Shown here in pieces: positions 44,408-55,948 of a stretch of 64,000 nucleotides of DNA. Numbering within the stretch: the first letter of the stretch is position 1; each line of letters begins with the position of its first letter. Source of the DNA: Phymatolithon calcareum (taxonomy: Eukaryota; Rhodophyta; Florideophyceae; Hapalidiales); the NCBI GenBank assembly GCA_977006965.1, contig OZ345363.1, forward strand, positions 2,356,001-2,420,000. Direction: 5' to 3'. The notes under the pieces are model-generated. The model was not told where the DNA came from and made no database searches. It saw only the letters and a list, made by a program, of their open reading frames with translations. The translations under genes and the position numbers were made by a program.

Positions 44408-44830
44408 TCATTTGTACAGCACGTCATCTTCGTCTGCTTTTTGTAGCCCTTCATTCCGGTGCTCATCTTTTCCTAGATGCCTAATACCATTTGAGGCTAC
44501 TCCCAGGCCTTCCTCTGCGTTTTCTAGATAATTTTCCGATTTGTCAGGCCCAACGGGGTACATTGAGCCTGCTGACAGACAGCGCAGCATATGCATCCTC
44601 TCTCTTCGATGTTCGGCTGAGCATGTAGCTGTAGAAAAGATATTCTTCCCCTTCAATCACTTATAATAAGTACCTGCTACTTGGGGTCAAGTGAATAGAG
44701 AATAAACAACTTGAGAATGCTACTTCGGGAAACCAATAGTCCCTGGCAGGGAAGAGGAGGAGAAAACGCATGATTTTTGAGTGGCAACCTCCTTCGCTAT
44801 TGTCAGTGAGCTTCGTTACGGAAGAAAACT
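44408..44830 (-). pseudogene. LINE C-terminal fragment
   Basis: Minus-strand pieces in more than one frame match the C-terminal part of the RT at 34554-35918: a LTDNSEGG segment near 44800, HLTPSSRYLL near 44690, then AEHRRERMHMLRCLSAGSM and the downstream acidic region. At least one stop and several frame changes are present. It is a short decayed remnant. Confidence 0.65.
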
Positions 44831-47800
44831 AATCTACAGATGTTTTTGAAAATTATGATTATCAATGTACATAAAACAACTACCCACAAGGAAACAAGAA
44901 AAAGGGCACGAGTGTTTTACACCTGTGCTTGCAGCGTAGGTGGTCTCGGCATTGTGGTCAGTGAGTGTAAGGGTCTTCGGCTCTAGAACATGACCAAGCG
45001 GAGTAGAAAAGAGGAATTTGGCGGTGACCAAAGGTGGCGCACTACCTTACAGTTTGACTTTTTCAGTAGCAAGACAGATTTACGGTTTAGGCTTACCGTC
45101 ACTCAATTCATATCTAGTATGGGCTAAATTCGGAAGCAGAACTAGAAAACTGGTAATATCACTTAACCACGGATCCCGTTTGCAACAATAATCATGTCGA
45201 CTCACTCGCTATATAGTTATTTTGCATTACCTCTGTTGGGCCTTCAAGATCGATGCAGAGTAATCGAGCGCATGGCAAAAATAATGTCCCGGTTGCTAAT
45301 TTACCCCTTAGTGCAAAGACTAGGGTATTGACGATTGCCGAGCTGATCATGGTTACAGAGCTTGCACATAGAGCGAGAATGTCAGGCTATAGCGTGTTCA
45401 CGTATAGACTCAGCCGTAGTGAATCATCAAGGAATTAAAGTTCGCACCGTGCTACGCATCGTTTGGGGTTGACAGGACAAGCATCTCGTCCGGTTCCTTT
45501 GTGATCAATATTCTTCACATTTTTGCGACCCACGTAAATGGCTTGCAGAATGTCTCAGGATCTACGGGAGTAAGGACGGGCCAACTCAAAGATGTTGCAC
45601 ATCTTAGCTGATGAAAGGTTTACAGAAGAGGTCGCACATGGTCGAGAATATCAAAAAGTGAGTATTCCAATCCGAAACACATGCATGTCCTTCAATTTGA
45701 CGGGGGTAGTTGGGATGGCAATCAGCTCTAAGCTCAGCATACTTCGCTGCTTGCATACCACGAAACTGTACGGGGAAGACCTGCGCGGGGAAGGCCAACC
45801 CGAGCCGCCAGGAGAATGCTCTTCTTTGTGGCTGACGCAAATCGCACTTCGGAGGTGAACGTTATGTTCGGACGCATTCGCAATCAAGATTTCCAGAGAT
45901 GTGAGTAGCTGAAGAATAACTGACCTCTGTACGTGCTAAGTATACCCGATGATGTAGGCAAAGTTGGAAACCCTCTCTCTATTTTCACGTACAAACTTCC
46001 GTTTCAGGAAGGTTGCAGAAAGAGGATGAGGCATGCATTACGAAATGGAAGGCCATCATACAGTCATTTGCATCTGCAGTTCCCAAAAAAACTGAGTCTG
46101 TGCCATGCGGAGTGAGGACGGTTCATTGTATTGGCAATGTGTCACGATTGGAGGAATTGCTGCGTCGTTGTGTAGGCTACCATAGGAAAAGGCGATTGAA
46201 GATTAATCTGAAGGGTAGAGCAAACTCGGGATGCAGCACTCAAAAGCAAAACCAAAGCGCAGGAAAGTATTGCGGACATGAAAAATTACGTCCGCACAAT
46301 ACGGAGGAGTGAATAATTTAATCACAAGACGCAGAAAAACACTGTGTCGCCCATGACCGAGATACTTCTGATGAGCATTCCGAGAGAAAACTAGTTGGCC
46401 GTCGCCAGTACTTTCCGAGGCCACAACGCAGCCACAGTGCAGGGAGTCATGGGTTAGGTACGCATGAAATATGATCTTCACTTCTTGTTTCCGTACAGAC
46501 GCCATGACGAGGCTGAAAGCGCCCAGTAAGAAACGAATGTGAATTTTTCAGAGAGGCACGGTCTGTCCGTAAGCGATTCTTCTTCACCGCTTGGATTAGT
46601 AATACTGACTAATGCGCCCTTCGCGCCGTGAGAGAGCATGGGGACAAGTTACGAGGTTTGAAGCGTATACGCAAAGGTATGAAGTTTCAAAATACGCGGC
46701 AGACGTGCAAAGAAATCACGCACGCATGCATGCAGTGAGAAATGAGCCTTTGTTTTTTCGCCTTCCTATTCGACAGTCACATAATGAAACGGTAGATTCA
46801 CCCTTGGTCAAGATAGCAAGCCTTCGAGTCCATCCGGGTTGAAAACGGTTCCTCCCACAAGTAATGCTTGCAAAGAGCAGCGGAGTGCATCGCGTAGACG
46901 GCAAACAAACGTTCACTGGGTCACGAAAATCCGAAGAGAGTCCGGTGCCGGGGGAAAATGTCCTGCCGTCGAAGGCCACAACAGTCGGCAAATATAGAGC
47001 ATTTCGGTGAAACAGAGAACTTAAGCGATCGCTGAGGTGAAAAACCGAGTGCGGAAGATATTCAGGGCCTTCTTCCGTCGATCGCACGGTCGGGGGTAGA
47101 ACTCACGTGCATGAAAAAATGTGCCTTGTCCGACATGCAAAGTCATTGGCGATTCTCGGCACGATAGCGAAATAGTCGGGAGGGAGTTCTCGGTGAGACC
47201 ACACCATACAGCATACTCTCCTTTGACAATCATTACGTGCACCTCCACGTGAATAGAATTTGGGGCATGCTGAGGGTGTGTGCAGGGCTGTATGCAATGC
47301 AGAATATTTCACGAAAAAGAGTTGCTATACACCGAAATTGTGCAAAGCGATTCTAGTTTACTACAATCGATAGGACATTTCACAAGTGTGCGCTAAGCCT
47401 CGCGATCGTTCTGAGCACCAAATCTGGCAATTTCCTAGAGCATTAACGAGAAGTCGGCTTCAAAAGACCAAACGTTTCTTGTGGCCATGTCGACGGTGAG
47501 TGACACGGCTGATAGGTGCACCACGTTCGAGGATATACGCACGGCGAAGCGATCGACTGCAATTTGCGGGGCTTTTCTTGGGGGACGAGCGCAGCAAGCA
47601 CTCGTCGACATGCACTTGACTCATACGTTACATGCAAAAGAAAAAGATCACACGCATTCCCAGACACGCTGATCTTCTTGTCCTTTGCAGTACTTTTCGT
47701 GTCACCGCAGCACGAGGCAGAAGTCGAGAGCATGAAGCGGGGCAAAGTTAGATTAGAAAGTAAGGCGCTGAAAACAATACGATAACACCACCTCTCTTCC

Positions 47801-47912
47801 GGAGCGCAGAAACATCACAGAGCGCGAGCGGTCTTCTCGAAATACGCCGTAGTAATCTCCGGAGTTTCCAATCAGTGAACAAGAGCGGATACCGTCTTTT
47901 CCCAGCAGCACA
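44831..47912. other. 3-kb region without supported gene
   Basis: Short frames only. A plus-strand frame at 46013-46312 has a basic motif (GYHRKRRLKIN) that hints at a decayed transposon protein, but nothing firm. No tRNA-like or rRNA-like sequence was recognised. Confidence 0.45.
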
Positions 47913-48434
47913 TCACACCTGATCCGGAATGAAAAGCCCCTCTTCCAGCGGCGGGCATCTTCTCACACATTCTGCATCCGCAAGCGAATCATTCAGCGCT
48001 TCATGCAGCACATGCGCCGCGCGCGCACGGTCCTTCTCGGGTAGCCCGTACAGCACAATCTCCTCCCCCTTCAGATGGGTCACACACACGCCGACATCGT
48101 GCAAGTTCGGCCCGGGCATCGGGGCCAGACTCAGCACGTGCGCGGCGGGAAGACGGACGGGGCGGAACGCGCGCGGAAGGAGCAGAAAGCCGGCTTCGAC
48201 GCACACGGCACGGCGGCGAAGCATGAGAAGGATGAAGAGCGCTGCGAATAACAGACCGGCCGCGACGACGAAGAGGAAACGGGAGCTTAGCAGCGCGGTC
48301 AGGGCGACCCCGGTTGCGGCCGCGATGGTGCAGAATATTACCGGTAGCAGGTAGGCCAGCCGGTCGAAGGCGGTCGGCGCGCGGGAGACGGACAGGCGGC
48401 GCGGGGTGCGCGTCACGATGAGCGCGCTCTCCAT
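47913..48434 (-). CDS. GC-rich two-helix membrane protein, unknown function
   Basis: 173 aa from ATG 48434; the frame extends upstream to 48593 but the extension is low-complexity and lacks a better start. A basic N-terminus (TRTPRRLSVSRAP) is followed by two adjacent membrane helices, roughly residues 27-47 (YLLPVIFCTIAAATGVALTA) and 52-75 (FLFVVAAGLLFAALFILLML). A soluble C-terminal domain of about 95 residues then begins with a beta-strand-like pattern and ends ...FIPDQV. The hairpin-plus-small-domain layout recalls bacterial PH-like membrane proteins or GPI-GlcNAc-transferase accessory subunits, but I cannot assign a family. Base composition is strikingly more GC-rich than its surroundings, with a sharp drop on both sides. 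Confidence 0.55.
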   Translation of the reverse strand: MESALIVTRTPRRLSVSRAPTAFDRLAYLLPVIFCTIAAATGVALTALLSSRFLFVVAAGLLFAALFILLMLRRRAVCVEAGFLLLPRAFRPVRLPAAHVLSLAPMPGPNLHDVGVCVTHLKGEEIVLYGLPEKDRARAAHVLHEALNDSLADAECVRRCPPLEEGLFIPDQV

Positions 48435-49108
48435 GCGGTAGTGATGTTGGCGGAGAGCGATGGCGCAAGGGGTGGCACTGTCCCTCCCTCCGTGTTGGTT
48501 GGGTTGACCTGTCCAATCTAAGGATCGGAAGGGAGGAGTCAGACAGAGGCGATCGTGGCTAGGGTGATCCGGGTGGAAACGAATATGCTCCAATGAGGTG
48601 ACGTTGCAGATGGGTGGACGCTAATTCATTGCTCTCATTGGTGGGCATATACATTACTGCCGTTTCAAAGAGTACTGTTTGAGCGGGACTGTAAACGTAC
48701 ACTTCTCGCTCTAATCAATAACGCATGCATTACTGATCAATTGCAACGAATCGGATTGGGATTGTCATCTGAAAAGTATGTGACAATTGGCTATGCCAGG
48801 GCCTGATCATATGATGCAAATGTCTTAATTGAAATTTGTTAGCCAATGAACAGGAACCATTACATTTATAAAAAAACGGGAAAATGCCAACGGGTGGCCT
48901 AGAACGTCTGAGGGGCGGGCGGTCTGTTGTCCAAAGGGTGAAAAAGTCCCTTCTAGTGTCAGACCTGTTGAACGAAGAGCTTCTGAACACCAGGCACTGT
49001 GAGTTGTTGCAGATTGCTGTTTTTGGATTAAAAATTGCCGTTGAGAACCCATTTGAAATACAGCATTTGTGGACAGTAAATTTTAAATAGAGAATAACCC
49101 AACAGAAT

Positions 49109-49160
49109 GCAGAAGGGTTATTAAAATCATGCATGGTTTTAATAAAGGGTACCCTTCTGC
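49109..49160. repeat. Nested hairpin
   Basis: GCAGAAGGGT pairs with ACCCTTCTGC, and inside it TATTAAAA pairs with TTTTAATA around a CATGCATG centre. Confidence 0.7.
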
Positions 49161-50137
49161 CGAAGAAGTATAAATTTGCACTTTGACCTCTTGCCAATAA
49201 GAATGTGACTTTTACATTCAGAAGGACCAATTAAATCTAATCAACAACTCATCCAGTAGCATTTCTAACATTCTGAAGCTGTAAACTCCATATTTTGCGG
49301 AAAAATATATCTCGCAAATCCTCACCTTCTGGATATACCTACTCTTCCAAATGTAGCGAGGCACGCAATGAAAAAGACACTAGTCGAAGAATGATGTAAT
49401 GGCATTTCGAAGATTTCGAGTGATTTTACACCACGTATAAGACAGAAGATACCGAGAGGAAGAGATAATAGTCGTGCTTCCCAGGAGTCCTCTTAGAATT
49501 TAGAAAGAGTAACAGACCAGAATTCCTAGACGCTGGATCCCTAACACACTATTTTCCTGCATTCATGGGAGAATAAGTAAAGACGTACAGAGGACCAGAA
49601 AATATAGGAGAATTTCCACATCGAGAGACAGAAGGAAGGTTAATGAGCTTATATACGCAGTCTTTAAAGCTTAATGTTTAAAATGCAGCCCGTGATTGAA
49701 CGCCCTTAAGGGGTCATTTAAGGTAAAAGTTCGAAGTTTAGTGGCTGCGATACACCACCGCTGGCATAAGTCCGCAACTCAAGTAAATGCAGAGTACATC
49801 CGTATTAGACCGTTCACGAACCAGTCCGAACGTTTTAGGTGGTTTTGGCGCCCGAAAAATGACCGTTCATAAATAAATATTGCACAAACTATGTTTTTTC
49901 ATAATTGTGGTTTCTCTGTGCCTTTCAAGTGACCACTGTAGTGATCATTTGAAGTTTTGAGTCAAAACGGACAACTAAAGTAGACTCAAATGCTCGGCAA
50001 TGCCAGGTCTCTAGTGCAAGATTGGCGCCGTTGTTACCTAAACGGACTCCGCGAGCGGATAAAACAAGTCACAAGCTACTATCCCTGTTCATTTCATGAT
50101 AAACAATGAATTTTGGACGAATTTGCGACACAAATAG

Positions 50138-50163
50138 AAAATGACCACTACAGTGGTCATTTT
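50138..50163. repeat. 12-bp-stem hairpin with 2-nt loop
   Basis: AAAATGACCACT, loop AC, AGTGGTCATTTT. A related imperfect copy lies at about 49926-49950, so the motif may mark the ends of a small element. Confidence 0.7.
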
Positions 50164-50238
50164 TTTCCAATAGTAGGGATATTGACCAGCACAATTCTTG
50201 AGCTAAGAGCATGGGGGAACTAATCCTTACTTTCCCAT

Positions 50239-50814
50239 TTGAGGATTGTTCCGGATCATCTCATACCGGGATTGCACATTTTCCAATCCAGCTCTAAGTC
50301 CGACCACGCTTTTCGTCTCAGAGAAATGTTACTGAAGCCTGATGCCACCCCTGAACGTGTCCAGGATAGAGAAGGCGCACCGATTGTTGCTCCGCGGGAA
50401 CTTCTTGATGCCATACCATGCTTATCGAATGACATGCCATATGGTGCGGATCGTATGGAGCAACTGATGTCTGATGAGATTTTCTTTGAAGGCATTTGGA
50501 TTCCAAGGCACTGCGAAATTTCAGGAAATGAAGCTGCCGTCGAATTAGGAAGAGGGGCTATTTTCGAATCAATTGTATTGGATGATCAGAAGGTTTCTCT
50601 GACACTCCAGGAAGCGAGATTAATGATTAGGCCGCCTTTTACGAGCCGAAGCGGTTCACAGTCCGGCACGGACCCGAAAGCTGCCTATAAGGAACAGACG
50701 GGCAGAGGATATCTTCCATCAACTGATTGCAGACTGTGCGTTCTAGGTGGCCGCCCTAAGGCATTGATGCAACAGGTACAAAATGTCGTACGACCCAGTG
50801 TACAAAGACTGTAA
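50239..50814 (+). pseudogene. LINE C-terminal fragment with RNase H-like motif
   Basis: 191 codons. The stretch GIWIPRHCEISGNEAAVELG (residues 75-94) matches the C-terminal signature of LINE RNase H domains (WxPxHxxIxGNExADxLA), with the Asp of the last box replaced. The remainder is poorly alignable by eye; a DCRLCVLGG segment near the end could be a zinc-binding tail. No catalytic N-terminal RNase H motifs were found upstream, so this is a broken copy, probably of a LINE family different from the others here, which show no RNase H domain. Confidence 0.55.
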
Positions 50815-51094
50815 TTTTGGTTGCAAAGAAACTGCGAAGCACCGGATGTTAAGACATAATTGACGTTCCGTCTCCAGACGTAAGTTTTGTTGGTAGAGTG
50901 GTTGCAAGAGCAGTAGAGCTGTACTGTGAGAGACCTTTTGCCATACTCAGATTTCTGAACAAGGAGAACCTGTTACAGAATTGCATTAGGCGTTCACCTT
51001 CTGCTTGAGCGATCTTTCCGCAATAAAGGTATAAGCAAATATAGGCATGCCGACGTTTAAGCCCGGCAAAACAAGAAATTATGTATTGAGGTAG

Positions 51095-51109
51095 GCGATA
51101 CATCTGTCC
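51095..51109 (+). repeat. 15-bp target-site duplication of LINE, left copy
   Basis: GCGATACATCTGTCC here and again at 52460-52474, exactly flanking the truncated LINE. Confidence 0.85.
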
Positions 51110-52459
51110 AGGACGACGTCGTACGAATGGCGAGGAATGAAGACGAGCTCCAGGAAACAATCAACGAATGCTCCGAATGGGCGTACGCTTATCGAATGAC
51201 TTGGTCAACCGGAAAGTGCTCCGCCATACTCCTAGGTCGAAGAATTAGACAACCGTTTCTTCTGACTAACGAGGAAGTTCAAATAAGACGCACTGCAGAA
51301 TATCTCGGTACTGCAACTGACGATAACGGAATTCGTGACGACCAGCTCCTGGAGAGATTCAAAATCGCTGGCGCAAAAGTCCGGCTCATGGGCACCCTAG
51401 GCATGACAAGGAAAGGATACTGCGCAGAAAAATGCATCAGGCTTTTCAAAGCTTTCGTAAGGCCAGTATATGAGTACGCCGCGCATATTAACTCCCGACA
51501 CAAACCAAGTATCGAGAGCAGCAGTGAAAGTCCAAAAGGACATCGCAAAGATACTGTTTGGAAAGTGGGCAGGGCGGCACTGGAGAAGACTAATGAAGCT
51601 ATGCCAAATAGAACCATGGGAGTTCCGCCGACAGCACCTGCTCTCGAAGTTAACGCGAAGACTTAGGAAGGTTGTGGAGGAGACACGCGATGCTGGGGCA
51701 GAGCTGGAACTCGAGAAGCTGGATCGAACACGCCAACCGATATCCAAGACAGGGGTGCCCTCCGACTAGCCTGGGAACCAAAGCATTGGAAAAAATAATT
51801 GCTATTGTAATTATTTAAATTATTGTTCCAATAATTTATTCCTGAGTCTCGATTATTTATTGTATTTATTGAGATCGTCGTGGTTGCGACAATTATTGTA
51901 TCGGACTCCTCATTTTTTCGATCCGGTTATTCTATCGCGACAGAAAGTAGCAAGAAGGATCTAATAATTCGGGGAATAACCAGTTATTTATACCTCACTG
52001 AACTTGAATACAATAATTTATTGCTTCTGCGTTCAACAATAAATTATTTATTCTCGACACTTTTCGAGAAAAGAATAAAAATAAATAAATAATTCCAATG
52101 CTTTGCTGGGAACGACAAGAAGAACGCCGTGCTAGGAAAATTACTTTTCCAAGAATGAAAGAAAGCAGGCACAGAATTCTCTCAGCAAGACGGTCTGTAG
52201 GGCACTTTCCAAGAAATCCGCGAAAGTTAATAGAATAAATGGGCAGTCAAGGAGCATGGGCAGTTAGAACACTCAAGAGCATCTTGAGAAAGCCAACATG
52301 GACCCCTGGAGAGGAGAATAATGTGACCCGAGCCATGGACGCGATACGAAGTAATTCTGATTAAGGAACCGAAATATCGAGTGCAGTAGAGTGCTAAGAA
52401 AGGTGCAGACTTTCCTCACGTTGGGACAAATGGTATCTTCTCAATAAATCCACTTAATT
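51110..52459 (+). mobile_element. 5'-truncated LINE with 15-bp TSD, interrupted by a hAT-like MITE
   Basis: Begins at the catalytic aspartates of RT (DDVVRMARNEDELQ) and continues through WSTGKCSAILL, YLGTATDDNGIRDD and VRPVYEYAAHI. Past the MITE it runs on with RMKESRHRILSARR and MGSQGAWA. It ends with AATAAATCC and no A tail. Identical 15-mers at 51095 and 52460 show insertion by target-primed reverse transcription. The same C-terminal and 3' UTR sequence recurs inverted at 58525-58765. Only half an RT domain remains, so this copy is inert. Confidence 0.85.
51779..52105. mobile_element. hAT-like MITE, 327 bp, 13-bp TIR, 8-bp TSD
   Basis: CAAAGCATTGGAA at the left end is perfectly mirrored by TTCCAATGCTTTG at the right. 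CTGGGAAC flanks it on both sides (51771-51778 and 52106-52113). The 8-bp TSD is typical of hAT elements. The interior is very AT-rich with no transposase. It sits inside the truncated LINE and is therefore younger than it. Confidence 0.88.
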
Positions 52460-52574
52460 GCGATACATCTGTCCCTTGTTTTACAGTACTTGCAGATGAC
52501 AAGCTTTATTTTCAGATAACGGCAATATTTCAGACAGCATATTTTAAAATCGATTTAGAAGCTTGGGCGGACGC

Positions 52575-53579
52575 TTATGCCCAAGCTTCTCCATCAGCTT
52601 CGTTCCGAATAACTGGGTTTGTCTTGAACAATGACCATACGTACGGAAACAACAATGGGATTGTTAGTGCACCGACCTGGGGAAGCACTGTCAGCATAAT
52701 CTGTTTCGCACTATTTCGCGCTTGACTTGTCATTCCTAATATCATTGTAGGACCCGTCATTCCCATAGCTGTAATCTCAAGAAACTTCACATTCGCTGGC
52801 TGTATAAATCCGTGCGCCTGCATATCAGGCATGCCCCATGCAGCAATAGCAGTAAGACCACTAGCTGCCGCGGCACAGAAAACTGAGATTCCAACATACA
52901 TATTGAATTCAAATGGATTCACTTGACCCTGGTTGGGCAATGCGACGCCCGCTTCGAATTTCCCCTCAAACCAGCCGCCCATAACGATAACTATGGAAAA
53001 CAGAGTTCCAACCGCAAGAAAAGAGGCGGCAACATTTGCTCTTAGTCTGAGGTGCCTTTTGAAGACAAAACTGAGCAGAAATATGACAAAAGTGCCAGTG
53101 AGGGCGAAACCCAGAATACATCTGTTAAGGGCGATGCTTGCGGAGTGGTCTGTAACGTAAGATGCATAGCTTAATTCGCCTTCTTCTATTATAGCAAAAA
53201 TCAAAGCAGATACCCCTGTTGCGAAAGACAAGAACTTTAAAATTTCGCGTCTGATGCGCCCATTGTGCAGATTTTGCGTGCCCTCATTTTTCAACTTCGC
53301 TCGAATAAGGGAGGCCTCGGTGACAAACGCAAGCATTTCGGTGATGAAGATGATGACCGCACCTGATCGTATAAACAGTCTCGCATCAGCGATTCCAAAC
53401 CTCCACACGTCCACAGCCAAGATTATTGTGAGGCTTATTCCAATGACGGACTCCACCGCGAAGCAAAACCCGGCCCCTATCTTCGCAAGGCAATCACTGC
53501 CTTGCATATTCAGCAGACCGCTCTTGATGAGTGTAAAAATAAATTCCGTTGAGGACAGTGCGATTATTAAGTTGGTCAT
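52575..53579 (-). CDS. Multi-pass membrane protein, about eight helices, unknown family
   Basis: 334 aa, single open frame. Hydrophobic segments alternate with short polar loops: roughly residues 3-20, 36-56, 68-90, 112-132, 150-172, 182-202, 230-252 and 265-315, the last possibly two helices. There is no signal peptide beyond the first helix. A basic loop (RAKLKNEGTQNLHNGRIRRE) follows the third helix, and the tail is short and acidic. The sequence is of normal complexity with no stops over 1 kb, supporting a real gene, but I recognise no transporter or receptor motif. A TATAAAC lies on the minus strand near 53613, too close to this ATG to be its TATA box unless the true start differs. Its 3' end is about 100 bp from the LINE insertion. 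Confidence 0.6.
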   Translation of the reverse strand: MTNLIIALSSTEFIFTLIKSGLLNMQGSDCLAKIGAGFCFAVESVIGISLTIILAVDVWRFGIADARLFIRSGAVIIFITEMLAFVTEASLIRAKLKNEGTQNLHNGRIRREILKFLSFATGVSALIFAIIEEGELSYASYVTDHSASIALNRCILGFALTGTFVIFLLSFVFKRHLRLRANVAASFLAVGTLFSIVIVMGGWFEGKFEAGVALPNQGQVNPFEFNMYVGISVFCAAAASGLTAIAAWGMPDMQAHGFIQPANVKFLEITAMGMTGPTMILGMTSQARNSAKQIMLTVLPQVGALTIPLLFPYVWSLFKTNPVIRNEADGEAWA

Positions 53580-53739
53580 GGTATTGCAGCTTTTCGGGCA
53601 CCTTCTTCGCGTTTATAGCATACCCTTTACGCACTTCGATGGTGATGATGGAGGTGCACCAGTCGGACAAATCGAAAAGATAAGACTTCAGCAATGTTAC
53701 CGCGAATGAACAAGAGGGCAGAGAGAGAAGAGCCAAGTA

Positions 53740-54414
53740 GTACAGTAAATTACTTCATCTTTCCGCTCTTTGAGAAACCACACGATGTTACTGGGGGCTG
53801 CGGGAAACTCGCCATATAATACGGAGAGACAACGTGTCAGCAGGCGTTTTATCATAGACGACCTGCTTTCCCCTTTCTGTCCCCTGAACTGTGAATATCA
53901 AATTATAGTAATCCGTTTCATATTAAATTGGATCATCCCCTTTCGTGGCATTCGTAGCATATCATACAATTGGCGGGTTTGTAAGGACGTGGATCATAAT
54001 GCTGTCACATAACTTCAAAGAAGATGAGAAGAGATTGGCCCTTGCGATACAGATATTGTGATACGTGAATTGTGTGCAAAGATTCGTTCATATGACTCCG
54101 AGAGCCGCCTATAGAGAGATTTGCAATATGTTATCACCAGCTACACATTTATCCCGCGGGAAATACGCTATAGCGTATTTTCGGCGGCGGGATTTTACAT
54201 GTATTCGAGCTCAACCGGACCCATAAAACAGTTTGGGGATTAAGAGGCCCTTAATCTCACTATTGGGGAACAAAATAGTGGGAAATAATTACGAGGGGCA
54301 GATATGCTCGTCCTTGAAAATTCTAAAAATCGCCGTTCCTGGCCTGGTTTTGCTTATCCCGCTGCGGGCATTTTGCATTTCTCCACCTGCAATTTTCATG
54401 AAACAGATTGCGTC
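53740..54414. other. Intergenic, no gene seen; contains a cruciform-type palindrome
   Basis: Only short frames. A 20-bp perfect palindrome with outer stem is at 54151-54193. Confidence 0.45.
54151..54193. repeat. Two-layer palindrome
   Basis: AAATACGCTATAGCGTATTT at 54161-54180 is a perfect palindrome. It is enclosed by ATCCCGC at 54151 and GCGGGAT ending at 54193. Confidence 0.8.
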
Positions 54415-55825
54415 AGGCTCGGTCTATACCGCACATGCCCGTGCCCGTGCCTGCCCGATGTAATTACAGTAGAACTGGGCAATTCCCACCTAGTCTATAC
54501 CGGATTATGTATGCCCTGTGCCAGAAATTCTATTTTAGATGACTGCATCCATGCATGGCTGGGCTCACCCACCGTCTTGCTCGTACTGCACTATTCTCCA
54601 ATTTGTGGAAACTAATGATCGCGCTGACCGTTGCACAGAAAGCGATAAATACCACCCAGGTAACCCAGCACAACGGGCAAATCGGAGGAGCACGAGAACT
54701 CTTCAAGTCCATGACCGTACAGGGGCTCGCAATGCGACTGCAGTCCCCGGCCGCTCCTGTAGTAGTCTAAAAGCTCTTTTGAACTCGGAGTCACTCAAAA
54801 GACCGATAACGCGTTCGAAACACTGCCGATCACGCCTACGCGATGCTGAGCGAAATCGCCTCTCAAGCTTGTCCCCAAACGATATGTCAACAAGCGATAG
54901 CAAGACAGTGACGATGCTGCCCACAATAGATACAGTATTTTGCGCATCCATCGTTGACACTAATGACAACAGCGAACAGCAAAATCAGTACGAAGGGGTC
55001 ATGGAGGGGTAAACAAGCATTGTCTTCGCGCGAAATCAAAATTTCGTGCCAAATAGGAAGCAAAACGGGCAGAACAGGACAGTTAACTTCTTTCCTCGGG
55101 AAAGAAGTTAACTGTCCTGTTCTGCCCGTTTTGCTTCCTCCTCGGGAAAGAAGTTAACTGTCCTGTTCTGCCCGTTTTGCTTCCTATTTGGCACGAAATT
55201 TTGATTTCGCGCGAAGACAATGCTTGTTTACCCCTCCATGACCCCTTCGTACTGATTTTGCTGTTCGCTGTTGTCATTAGTGTCAACGATGGATGCGCAA
55301 AATACTGTATCTATTGTGGGCAGCATCGTCACTGTCTTGCTATCGCTTGTTGACATATCGTTTGGGGACAAGCTTGAGAGGCGATTTCGCTCAGCATCGC
55401 GTAGGCGTGATCGGCAGTGTTTCGAACGCGTTATCGGTCTTTTGAGTGACTCCGAGTTCAAAAGAGCTTTTAGACTACTACAGGAGCGGCCGGGGACTGC
55501 AGTCGCATTGCGAGCCCCTGTACGGTCATGGACTTGAAGAGTTCTCGTGCTCCTCCGATTTGCCCGTTGTGCTGGGTTACCTGGGTGGTATTTATCGCTT
55601 TCTGTGCAACGGTCAGCGCGATCATTAGTTTCCACAAATTGGAGAATAGTGCAGTACGAGCAAGACGGTGGGTGAGCCCAGCCATGCATGGATGCAGTCA
55701 TCTAAAATAGAATTTCTGGCACAGGGCATACATAATCCGGTATAGACTAGGTGGGAATTGCCCAGTTCTACTGTAATTACATCGGGCAGGCACGGGCACG
55801 GGCATGTGCGGTATAGACCGAGCCT
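54415..55825. repeat. Perfect 681-bp-arm palindrome with duplicated tip
   Basis: 54415-55095 is the reverse complement of 55145-55825. Positions pair to a constant sum of 110,240, and I found no mismatch at any point checked, including four long frames read identically from both arms. The 49-bp spacer is itself an extra copy of the inner end (GGAAAGAAGTTAACTG...), so the tip forms a nested hairpin with a 3-nt loop (TCG). The arms contain an unrecognised 88-aa frame (55271-55537 plus, 54703-54969 minus) with one hydrophobic helix. There is no TSD at the outer ends. Confidence 0.93.
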
Positions 55826-55948
55826 CAGAATCCTGGAAATATCATCTTTTCAAATATGTAAGTAGTAGATTTGGCGGTGGAGCACTGTAAAGTTTGTAAA
55901 ATTAGCTGGGACGAGATAACAGAATTATTAATAATATTTTCGTCATTA

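Larger units (their letters stand above)
48440..50238. other. Intergenic region with hairpins, no supported gene
   Basis: Contains two hairpins (49109-49160 and 50138-50163) and several short frames, none recognisable. A ten-base TGACCACTGT-type motif occurs near 49930 and again at the second hairpin. Confidence 0.45.

Noticed and set aside
52475-52570. LADDKLYFQ-like reading just after the LINE's right TSD, suggesting the LINE hit an older RT gene
   Set aside because: Only one short motif; it overlaps the 3' flank of the membrane-protein gene, and no flanking RT motifs could be read.
54539-55012. 157-codon frame read identically in both arms of the small palindrome
   Set aside because: Identity only reflects the perfect palindrome; the opposite strand has competing frames and composition is not protein-like.
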